From contig CALLSD010000060.1 of NCBI GenBank assembly GCA_938014245.1, forward strand, positions 1 through 64,000: a stretch of DNA of 64,000 bases. Reading direction: 5' to 3'. Within the stretch, counting starts at the first letter, position 1. Every line of letters begins with the position of its first letter. The notes under the pieces are model-generated. The model had not been told where the DNA came from and did no database searches. It was given only the letters and a program-made list of their open reading frames with translations. The stretch is from an uncultured Actinomyces sp. (GTDB lineage Bacteria > Actinomycetota > Actinomycetes > Actinomycetales > Actinomycetaceae). Both the position numbers and the translations under genes were made by a program. This document shows positions 16,026 to 22,976 of the stretch, piece by piece.

Positions 16026-17072
16026 ATGACTAATCCAGCTGTAATCCCGAATTTCTCCAGTGACTATCAAGAGGGTGCGCGTCAAGAGGTCATCGACGCC
16101 CTGGTCGCCACCAACATGGAGCAAACAAGCGGTTACGGTACCGACGACCACTGCGAGCGCGCACGCGATCTGATCCGAAAGGCCTGCGACGCTCCTAATG
16201 CGGACGTCCACTTCCTCGTCGGCGGAACCCAAACAAACGCCACCGTCATTGACGCGATCTTGCTGCCGTGGCAGGGCGTGATTGCGCCTCACACCGGACA
16301 CATCAATATGCACGAGGCGGGCATTGTTGAGCGCGGCGGGCACAAGATCCTTGATATCCCCGCGAAAGAAGGCAAGATCACGGCCGCAAACGTCATTCGT
16401 GTGTGCGACGCGTGGGAAGGCGACGGTGCGCGCGACCATATGATCGCCCCGGCGCTGGTCTACATTTCCCAGCCCACTGAGTACGGGACCCTGTACTCGC
16501 TTCAAGAGCTCGAGGATATTTCCGCTGCTTGCCGCGTGCGTGGTTTGAAGCTTTTTGTCGATGGCGCTCGTTTGGCGTATTCGCTGGCTTCGCCGGCAAA
16601 TGATGTCTCGCTCGCGGACCTTGCGCGTCTGTCGGATGTGTTCTACATCGGCGGTACCAAGTGCGGAACCCTTTTCGGAGAGGCCGTCGTCATCCCCGAC
16701 GGCGGGTCGATTCGCCAATTCGTCACGCAGATGAAGCAGCACGGTGCGCTGCTGGCGAAGGGGCGTCTCTTGGGCGTCCAGTTCGAGGCATTGTTTGAGG
16801 ATGACCTCTACCTGACTTTGGGTGCTCCCGGCGTTGCCGCCACTAAGCGAATCCGCGAGGCTCTGATCCGCGCTGGATATGTCGTGACGATGGACTCACC
16901 GACGAACCTGACCTTCGTCGCTTTGGATCAGGCCGGACACGAGCGTCTCTCGCGCAAGGTGCAATACGGTATTTGGGAGACCCTGCCTGATGGTCGCCTC
17001 TTGGCGCGCTTCTGCACTTCGTGGGGAACCCCCGAAGAGGACATCAGGGCTTTCGAGGCCGCGCTGGCCTAA
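16026..17072 (+). CDS. Threonine aldolase / beta-eliminating lyase family, PLP-dependent
   Basis: The protein has 348 residues of fold-type I PLP enzyme. It shows the family features NFSSDYQEGARQEVIDAL, FLVGGTQTNATV (phosphate loop), HINMHEAGIVE (the His that stacks on PLP), LFVDGARLAYSL and IGGTKCG with the PLP lysine (Lys212). Members cleave L-threonine or L-allo-threonine to glycine and acetaldehyde. The length and motifs fit low-specificity threonine aldolase. No ribosome-binding site is visible; AATAAT ends 6 nt before the ATG and could be a -10 box of a leaderless transcript. It is monocistronic. Confidence 0.85.
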   Translation: MTNPAVIPNFSSDYQEGARQEVIDALVATNMEQTSGYGTDDHCERARDLIRKACDAPNADVHFLVGGTQTNATVIDAILLPWQGVIAPHTGHINMHEAGIVERGGHKILDIPAKEGKITAANVIRVCDAWEGDGARDHMIAPALVYISQPTEYGTLYSLQELEDISAACRVRGLKLFVDGARLAYSLASPANDVSLADLARLSDVFYIGGTKCGTLFGEAVVIPDGGSIRQFVTQMKQHGALLAKGRLLGVQFEALFEDDLYLTLGAPGVAATKRIREALIRAGYVVTMDSPTNLTFVALDQAGHERLSRKVQYGIWETLPDGRLLARFCTSWGTPEEDIRAFEAALA

Positions 17073-17111
17073 GCGCTTCCTCCGCATGAGGCTGCGCTCG
17101 GCACCGCCCCC

Positions 17112-17171
17112 TCCACATGAAGTCGGTAAATGTCATGCGTTATAGCGTGTGTCTTTTCGTGACTTCGTGTG
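17112..17171. repeat. Duplicated palindromic element, copy 1
   Basis: The outer arms CACATGAAGTC (17114-17124) and GACTTCGTGTG (17161-17171) pair with one G-U. The first 28 bp are identical to copy 2 at 17270. It lies after the aldolase gene and could act as an RNA hairpin or a paired operator. Confidence 0.65.
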
Positions 17172-17220
17172 TTAGGCGGGATGAGGTTGCCCAGCTGAGC
17201 TGACTGCCGGATCGTTTCCA

Positions 17221-17236
17221 CTCCCTCCACATGCAG
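17221..17236. repeat. Partial third copy of the left arm
   Basis: CCTCCACATG followed by CAG repeats the left end of the two palindromic elements on either side, without the right arm. It suggests that the array was once longer or arose by slippage. Confidence 0.35.
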
Positions 17237-17269
17237 TTTGGCCCTGTGCCATGCCTGTTGTGCTTCCTC

Positions 17270-17327
17270 CACATGAAGTCGGTAAATGTCATGGCTTATA
17301 ACGCATGTCTTTTCACGACTTCATGTG
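17270..17327. repeat. Duplicated palindromic element, copy 2
   Basis: Perfect arms CACATGAAGTC (17270-17280) and GACTTCATGTG (17317-17327) enclose a 36-nt loop. The element starts 156 bp after copy 1 and ends about 90 bp before the nitroreductase start. The 347-bp gap from 17073 to 17419 holds nothing else that I recognise. Confidence 0.65.
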
Positions 17328-17407
17328 ACAAAGAGGGCAGGGAAGGTGCGGGAGCGTCGCGTGGAACGAGCTCCCATCGAAACAGGCTCCAACTGACACA
17401 AGCGCGC

Positions 17408-17413
17408 TACGCT
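17408..17413 (+). promoter_or_regulatory. -10 box TACGCT, 6 nt before a start codon
   Basis: TACGCT is followed by TGAACA and the GTG of the nitroreductase at 17420. The GTG has no ribosome-binding site, as expected for a leaderless mRNA. Confidence 0.5.
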
Positions 17414-17419
17414 TGAACA

Positions 17420-18160
17420 GTGACAACCGACGCTGCCAATTTCACTGCCCCTGACTTCTCCGCGCTCGCGGCCTCGCGCCGCTCAATCCGCGCATACACG
17501 GATCAGCAGATTCCGCAGGACATCTTGGACGCGATCCTCAAGGACGCGACAACAGCCCCCAGCTGGTCCAACACTCGTGCCTTCCGCGTTGCATTGGCAA
17601 CAGGGGAGCGCGCCGATCGCCTGCGCAAAGAATATGTGCGATGTTTCGACCAGACCCTGGATATCCAGCACCACAAGCGCTTTGCAACGATTAAAACTGC
17701 ACTCAAGCGCGAACTTCCCGATGGAGATTTCCCAGTCTGGAAGCCTTACCCGAAGGAGCTTCGAGCCCCTCAGGTCGAGGTCGCGAAAATGGTCTACGGA
17801 GCATACGGCGTTGAGCGCCGCGACTACGAGGGGCGTGACAACGCGAACCGCCGCAACGTCTCCGCTTTCAACGCCCCCGTCATGGGCTTCGTTTTTGTTC
17901 ACGAAAACATGCTCCCATGGAGCGCAATGGACGCCGGTCTCATGCTGCAAACACTCTTTCTTTCAGCGAAAGCTCACGGCGTCGACTCGTGTGCAATCGG
18001 TGTGCTCTCGGCTTGGCGCGGCCCAGTTGAGCAGGAATTTGAGATTCCCCAGCACTACAAACTGATCACCGGTTTCTGCTTGGGCTACGCAGATTGCGAG
18101 GCCCCGATCAACCACGTGAACGCACCCCGCCCGCCGATCCAGCTCCTCGAAGGGAAGTAA
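17420..18160 (+). CDS. Nitroreductase family flavoprotein
   Basis: The protein has 246 residues from a GTG. The FMN-binding start ALAASRRSIRAYTDQQIP and TTAPSWSNTRAFRVAL are diagnostic, and the C-terminal GVDSCAIGVLSAW is the second FMN loop. These NAD(P)H-dependent enzymes reduce nitro-aromatics, quinones or other electron acceptors, and sometimes serve in detoxification. It has a longer central region (about 70-140) than minimal NfsB-type enzymes. The YkvI-like membrane protein begins 2 nt after its stop, so the pair is an operon. Confidence 0.87.
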   Translation: MTTDAANFTAPDFSALAASRRSIRAYTDQQIPQDILDAILKDATTAPSWSNTRAFRVALATGERADRLRKEYVRCFDQTLDIQHHKRFATIKTALKRELPDGDFPVWKPYPKELRAPQVEVAKMVYGAYGVERRDYEGRDNANRRNVSAFNAPVMGFVFVHENMLPWSAMDAGLMLQTLFLSAKAHGVDSCAIGVLSAWRGPVEQEFEIPQHYKLITGFCLGYADCEAPINHVNAPRPPIQLLEGK

Positions 18161-18162
18161 GC

Positions 18163-19497
18163 GTGTCCAAACAGTACCTCTCGGTGGCTTTTGCGTATGT
18201 GGGAGTGATAGTCGGCGCAGGTTTGGCCAGCGGTCAAGATCTCCTGCAATATTTCCTTGCTTTTGGCGCCAAGGGTTTGATCGGAATCGTAGCCTTGGGT
18301 GTGCTGAACGTGATTTTCGGCGTCGTTGCCCTGCAGCTTGGCTCGTACTTTCGCTCAGACAATCACGACGAGGTCTTCGAACGCATCACTCATCCCGTTT
18401 TGCGTCGCGTCATTGATGTGGTGCTGATTTTCTCTGCCTTCACTACGGGCTTCGTGATGCTGGCAGGGGCCGGTGCGAACCTCCAGCAGCAATTCGGAGT
18501 GCCTACTTGGGCGGGCAGCTTACTGTGTGCCCTGCTTGTCATTCTTACGGCTTTCCTGGACTTCGACCGGATTATGAATGTGATCGGGGTGTTCACGCCC
18601 ATCATTATGATTGCGATTGCCGTTTTGACCATTTATTCATTGGTGACTCCGCATGCGGGCATTGCTGAACTTGACGCTGCCGCGCGTAATGTCACTCCCG
18701 CACTGCCGAATCTGTGGCTGGCGACGATTAACTATTTCGCGCTGTGTGTTGTCTGTGGTATTGCAATGGCCTTCGTCCTCGGTGGCTCAATCTTGCGCAT
18801 TGGTGAGGCGCGTCGTGCCGGTCGTATCGGTGGCTTGCTGATCGCCCTTGTCCTCGGTGCGGATGCGCTTGCTCTGTATCTGAACGTGGATCGTATCTGG
18901 GATGTAAACGTCCCGGCTCTTGAGATAGCACGCTCGATTCATCCGCTATTCGCTTTCGGATATACCCTTGTGATTTTTGCGCTGATCTACAACACCGCAT
19001 TCTCCCTGTTCTATTCGACAGCTCGTCGTTTTTCTGGCGGGTCGACCTCACGAATGCGTCTGGTGCTCATCGGAGTAGTAGCAGCGGGCTACGCGGCTTC
19101 GTTCATGGGATTCAAGAAGCTGATCGGGATTATGTATCCGGTCATCGGTTGGTTGGGTGTTGTTCTGCTAATTATTTTGGCAGTCGGCTGGCTGCGCGAG
19201 CGTTCTGCAGTCCTGCGCGAGGAAAACCTGCGCCGCAAGCTTATTCGCCTTCTTGTCCGTAAGCATGCTGATGATCTCGAGTTCACGGACGAGGACCGGT
19301 TAGAGGCCCGTACGCTTGCGCGCGCTTCCGTCGTTGACGGTGTCGAATTGCGCCGTGATGCCAGTTCGGCTGCTGAGGAAATTGTCGATGCCCAAGATGA
19401 CGCCGCCGCCTATGCGCGCACTCAGCTTCCCGTCGACGAGGACTTGGTTGCGCAGCAGATTGCCGAGGCCTTACCGGACTCTACCGAGAACAAGTAG
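18163..19497 (+). CDS. YkvI-like membrane protein (APC-superfamily transporter-like)
   Basis: The protein has 444 residues from a GTG at 18163, two bases after the nitroreductase stop; a longer frame inside that gene is not used. About ten membrane helices run to residue 350. The N-terminal AFAYVGVIVGAGLASGQDLLQYF, with a glycine-rich broken first helix, is typical of YkvI and amino-acid transporters of the LeuT fold. A cytoplasmic tail of about 95 charged residues follows. A small-molecule or amino-acid substrate is likely but unproven. Coupling to a nitroreductase suggests handling of a redox-active compound. Confidence 0.8.
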   Translation: MSKQYLSVAFAYVGVIVGAGLASGQDLLQYFLAFGAKGLIGIVALGVLNVIFGVVALQLGSYFRSDNHDEVFERITHPVLRRVIDVVLIFSAFTTGFVMLAGAGANLQQQFGVPTWAGSLLCALLVILTAFLDFDRIMNVIGVFTPIIMIAIAVLTIYSLVTPHAGIAELDAAARNVTPALPNLWLATINYFALCVVCGIAMAFVLGGSILRIGEARRAGRIGGLLIALVLGADALALYLNVDRIWDVNVPALEIARSIHPLFAFGYTLVIFALIYNTAFSLFYSTARRFSGGSTSRMRLVLIGVVAAGYAASFMGFKKLIGIMYPVIGWLGVVLLIILAVGWLRERSAVLREENLRRKLIRLLVRKHADDLEFTDEDRLEARTLARASVVDGVELRRDASSAAEEIVDAQDDAAAYARTQLPVDEDLVAQQIAEALPDSTENK

Positions 19498-19524
19498 TTT
19501 CGTCTTGGGCTGGCTTTAGATGTG

Positions 19525-21090
19525 CTAGTCGCGGGCTTGGTGAGCGTCGCTCAGTGCCCGCGCGCCTTCCTGAGCCTCCTGTGTGGAAGTAATTGTCCCC
19601 AAGGCGGCCTCGGCCTCGTCAAAGTTCCCTATGGCGGCTAGCCAACGCACTAGAGTGAGCCGGCTTTGGGGGGATTGGAGTTCCTGGTCAAGACGTTCCG
19701 CGCGGGCGAGCCATTCGATGATGTCTTTGGAGGGAAGAAGATCTGCCCCTTTCGCGGCTTTCGCAAGGAGATTCAGGCGTGCCGAGGAAATCCCCTCCAC
19801 ATCACACACTTTGATTTCGATCGCCTCGCGCGCGGTGCTGGGGAGTGCCATCATCGGCTCCGCGTCCCCCTGTGCAGCCGATGCGAGTGCATCTTCGACC
19901 TCTCCAAGCAATTCAAACGAGGAAGAGGCGGTCAGTCTTTCGGTGCCAAACCATGTCTCAAGGAAAATCACGATGCGAGGTAATAAAAGCGTGTCCGAAT
20001 CCTTGAGCTGAAGAATGATCCGGGTAAGAGGGTCTACGAAGTCGTAGTAGCTACGGCGCTGGTCAAGTAGATCCGTGAAAACAGTAGAAACGGGTTTCGT
20101 CCACCCTCGTTCGCTGAGGTCGCTCACCGCTTTAGCCACAGAGCGCTGTTCTGCACCCACACGCTCAGCAAGATCTTTAACTGGGAGCGGACGGTTGGCT
20201 GCGGCAAGTTCAGCGATCACGAGGCGCTGTAACGGAGAGAGCTGAGCCAGTTGCTCGTAGTAATAGGGTGTGAAGCTGTCAAGACATGTAAGAAGTAAAG
20301 TTTTCAGATCGGTAAAACCTGCGGTGTTCAGCGCATTTCCCAGCACTGCCCACACTCGAGGCGTGCCGCCCGTGAGGTGTGTGATTGCGTGGATGCTAGC
20401 CATCGCTTCAGTGGATGAAAGATGATCGGCTAGTTCCGAATTGTCTGATTCTCGCGCCAAAGAAGTGAGCATTTCGCGCGCGTCTTCAGGGGAGAAGGGC
20501 GCGAGCCGAATCGTGTCGAAGAATCCGAAGAAAGGTGAAGCGGACTCAGAAAGACTGCGATCGAGACGAGCGGCGCTTCCAATGATGAGGATTCTCGTCT
20601 CGGTTTGAAGAAAGCTTCGCAGTTTTTGCTGTCCATCTTCTCCAAGAGCAACAAAGATATGGTCAACGTTTTCAGCGAAGACCACAATAGGTCCGTAGGT
20701 TCGCAGGGCGTCGCGAAGCTGTGCTTCTAGGGTTGACTCATCCGTGTTTCTCGTAGCGGCGGGGGAAACCCGATCGAGAATCGCAGCAAGAAGGCGCCCA
20801 TATGACGTGATCGTCCATGGGGCCTCGGGAAGGCGAGCGATACGGACAGAAGGATCATTTTGGCTGGCAATGAGCCGTGTGCAGCGGTGATAAGCCAAGG
20901 AAATGACGTGCGTTTTGCCCACTCCGTGAGGGCCAACGAGAAGAGTGTGGTTGGGGCTCGGTGTGTGTCCAAGCTTTTTCACGCGCTTCTCGAGGGTCTT
21001 GAGAACCGGTTCACGTGCGACACACACGCGCTCGAGAACCTCCTCAGGCATGAGTGAGGGAGTAAAGCAGGCAAGCGGAACGGTACTCAT
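19525..21090 (-). CDS. AAA/STAND-like ATPase with winged helix (second gene of ATPase pair)
   Basis: The protein has 521 residues from the ATG at 21090, which overlaps the upstream gene's stop as ATGA. The P-loop is GPHGVGKT (53-60), the Walker B-like strand is IVVFAENVD (about 135-143), and RILIIGSAA carries a sensor-like position. Further on, FDTIRLAPFSPEDAREML and a winged helix (LSPLQRLVIAELAAA ... VGAEQRSVAKAVSDLSERG, about 285-335) and YYDFVDPLTRI recall archaeal-type ATPases and Orc1/Cdc6 relatives. The C-terminal 150 residues are helical and may be repeats. The function is unknown; nucleic-acid-linked signalling or defence is possible. Confidence 0.75.
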   Translation of the reverse strand: MSTVPLACFTPSLMPEEVLERVCVAREPVLKTLEKRVKKLGHTPSPNHTLLVGPHGVGKTHVISLAYHRCTRLIASQNDPSVRIARLPEAPWTITSYGRLLAAILDRVSPAATRNTDESTLEAQLRDALRTYGPIVVFAENVDHIFVALGEDGQQKLRSFLQTETRILIIGSAARLDRSLSESASPFFGFFDTIRLAPFSPEDAREMLTSLARESDNSELADHLSSTEAMASIHAITHLTGGTPRVWAVLGNALNTAGFTDLKTLLLTCLDSFTPYYYEQLAQLSPLQRLVIAELAAANRPLPVKDLAERVGAEQRSVAKAVSDLSERGWTKPVSTVFTDLLDQRRSYYDFVDPLTRIILQLKDSDTLLLPRIVIFLETWFGTERLTASSSFELLGEVEDALASAAQGDAEPMMALPSTAREAIEIKVCDVEGISSARLNLLAKAAKGADLLPSKDIIEWLARAERLDQELQSPQSRLTLVRWLAAIGNFDEAEAALGTITSTQEAQEGARALSDAHQARD

Positions 21091-22238
21091 CGGCGGTCCC
21101 ATACCCCCTTCTTACGCGCCCAAATGTATTGGAGTGCGGGATAACGCCAACGAACTGAGCGGCCTCGGCGCTCCAAATAGTGATCCTTGATGAGATCTTC
21201 AATGACGTCGGCTACCTCCTCACCTGGAGTCAAAGAATCGATGGGGACCCACTCATTCGTCTCAGACAGAGTCTCTTGCAGAATCTGATCCGCGATGCGT
21301 GCTCGCTCACCGTAATGCGGTGCGACGCGAGTGAGGTAGTGCTCGAACCAACGGAATTCGTCGGGGTCATCAATGAAATCTTCGAAGCATACGCGGACAT
21401 CGCTGGGCGTAAATGTGGCATAGCGGCCGTGCGCGAGCGCTCCCACGAGCTTATGTAGGAGGAATGGGATCCCCCCGCTGACGTCGACAAGTGCACGTGA
21501 GACCTCGTCGCTGGGCTCATGTCCAACTCCTAGGAGCAGGCGGCGTGCAAGTTCGTCGGCCTCGTCATGGGTGAGCGGACCCAGTGGTAATGATTCAAGA
21601 TCGTTCAAGACTCCCTGGGTCATGTTGGCTTTACTGAGGACGTGATGGAAGCCGATCGATCCGGTGACAATCCATCGGACTCGTGTGGTCTTTTGACGAA
21701 GTGCGCGCAGGGTTTGGAGGATTTCTTCGGCAGCTCCTACTCCTTCGCGCTCGGCAATGTTATTCACCGCCATGGGGACTTCATCCATCATGACCAGTGG
21801 AATAATGTCGTTTTCTTCCCCGTCGAGGGTGCTGAGAATGTCGGTGAGTAGGACGTGTGGAGATGTTTGACGGTGATAGCTCTTAATGGTGATGGGGCTT
21901 GAGATCTCGATATCGCAGTTATCGAAGATGGTTTTAAGTTTTTGGAATGCCCGTGAGGGAAGCTTTCCGCCCTGAATGAGTGCATCGGCGGTGCGGATCA
22001 GGAAGTCGTTGACCGTGAATACGCCTTCGTAGTCGATGAAGTAGCAGTGGAAGCGCTTTTCTTGTGCGGCGAATGCGTGCATCCAGAAGGTCTTGCCCAT
22101 GCGCCTTGGGTCTGTGAGGAGGAGGTTTGCTCCTACTTGGAGGCGTTGGCGCGCTCGGGTACTCACCTCGTGACGGCCGACGAAGTTGGCCGGGTCTCGG
22201 TCGCTGCCGGGCTGTGGTTCGATAGGCTTGAGCACCAT
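21087..22238 (-). CDS. AAA/ATPase_2-like P-loop ATPase (first gene of ATPase pair)
   Basis: The protein has 383 residues from the ATG at 22238, preceded by GGAGGG; a TTG at 22250 is less likely. It begins with FVGRHEV, then a P-loop DPRRMGKT (about 43-50) in which Asp replaces the first Gly. Walker B is IPLVMMDEVP, and WIVTGSIGFHHVL is a sensor strand, as in archaeal-type ATPases. The C-terminal 120 residues contain a probable winged helix ending in RYPALQYIWARKK. Its stop overlaps the start of the second ATPase, so both should be made together. Four 12-bp tandem repeats lie 15 bp upstream of the start. Confidence 0.75.
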   Translation of the reverse strand: MVLKPIEPQPGSDRDPANFVGRHEVSTRARQRLQVGANLLLTDPRRMGKTFWMHAFAAQEKRFHCYFIDYEGVFTVNDFLIRTADALIQGGKLPSRAFQKLKTIFDNCDIEISSPITIKSYHRQTSPHVLLTDILSTLDGEENDIIPLVMMDEVPMAVNNIAEREGVGAAEEILQTLRALRQKTTRVRWIVTGSIGFHHVLSKANMTQGVLNDLESLPLGPLTHDEADELARRLLLGVGHEPSDEVSRALVDVSGGIPFLLHKLVGALAHGRYATFTPSDVRVCFEDFIDDPDEFRWFEHYLTRVAPHYGERARIADQILQETLSETNEWVPIDSLTPGEEVADVIEDLIKDHYLERRGRSVRWRYPALQYIWARKKGVWDRR

Positions 22239-22252
22239 GGCACCCTCCAAAG

Positions 22253-22300
22253 TACGTGAAATCTTACGTGTAATTATACGTAGATTCTTACGTACGTCAA
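22253..22300. repeat. Four 12-bp tandem repeats (TACGT-led), iteron-like
   Basis: Units start at 22253, 22265, 22277 and 22289: TACGTGAAATCT, TACGTGTAATTA, TACGTAGATTCT, TACGTACGTCAA. The TACGT core is invariant and the spacing is exactly 12 bp. They fill the gap between the ogt stop codon, which lies in the last unit, and the ATPase pair. They are likely operators for that pair or iterons bound by one of its proteins. Confidence 0.75.
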
Positions 22301-22902
22301 TGATGGCTGTTTATTATACCTTCGCCCGACTCCAGTGAGAGTAAGTAAAGCTTGCGCGCCGGTCCTCCTCCGTAGTGGACCTGACCCGAGGCCGAGGCCA
22401 CGCGGTGACAGGGGACAATGAGCGAGAGCGGGTTGTGCCCAACCGCGCTCCCAACCGCCTGGTACGCACGCGGTGAGCCGACCTTTCGCGCGAGATCCGC
22501 GTAGGTGACGCACTCTCCGTAGGGGATATCCAGAAGTGCATTCCACACACGCAGTTGGAAGTCCGTTCCGTAGGTGGCCAAGGGAATCGCAGAATGATCG
22601 GGGTTCATGCCCGCGAGAAAGTCCTGCGTCCACTGATAAGCCTGTTCCAAGACGGACGTGTTCTGATCGCTCACTGTGCTCCCGTTTGGGGTCCACGCGT
22701 GCAAGGCGGCCGCGGAAGAAAGGTGAGCGGGGGAGGAGGCCTCGGCCTCGGAAATCCCAAAAGGATAACCAAAAAAGCGCTGCCCACTCATCCATAGTGC
22801 ACTCAGGGCCCCTTTGGAAGCGGCGCAGGTGATGATCCCCAACTCGCTGGCAAACGAACACAGAGCCAGCGTGGAGTCCTTCGGGATGCTCGCGATACGC
22901 AT
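22297..22902 (-). CDS. ogt: Methylated-DNA-protein-cysteine methyltransferase
   Basis: The protein has 201 residues. The C-terminal domain has the acceptor motif IVPCHRV with the active Cys165, preceded by IPYGECVTYADLARKVGSPRAYQAVGSAVGHNP, the recognition helix with the Arg finger. The last part, HYGGGPARKLYLLSLE, is the usual C-terminal helix. It removes methyl or larger alkyl groups from O6 of guanine in a suicidal reaction. The N-terminal 105 residues are the less conserved Ogt-type domain. It lies upstream of the ATPase pair on the same strand, but the repeats between them suggest separate control. Confidence 0.92.
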   Translation of the reverse strand: MRIASIPKDSTLALCSFASELGIITCAASKGALSALWMSGQRFFGYPFGISEAEASSPAHLSSAAALHAWTPNGSTVSDQNTSVLEQAYQWTQDFLAGMNPDHSAIPLATYGTDFQLRVWNALLDIPYGECVTYADLARKVGSPRAYQAVGSAVGHNPLSLIVPCHRVASASGQVHYGGGPARKLYLLSLESGEGIINSHH

Positions 22903-22964
22903 AGGTTCAGACTGGCATAACGATGATGAATATGCACGCCCCAGACATATGCATGCGTCCCCCG

Positions 22965-22970
22965 TAAACT
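22965..22970 (+). promoter_or_regulatory. -10 box TAAACT, 6 nt before a start codon
   Basis: TAAACT is followed by ATATGT and the ATG of the antiporter at 22977. No ribosome-binding site is present, in line with a leaderless mRNA. Confidence 0.5.
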
Positions 22971-22976
22971 ATATGT

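Noticed and set aside
17112..17327. CRISPR array
   Set aside because: Only two and a half copies, long palindromic units with internal variation, unequal spacing and no cas genes.
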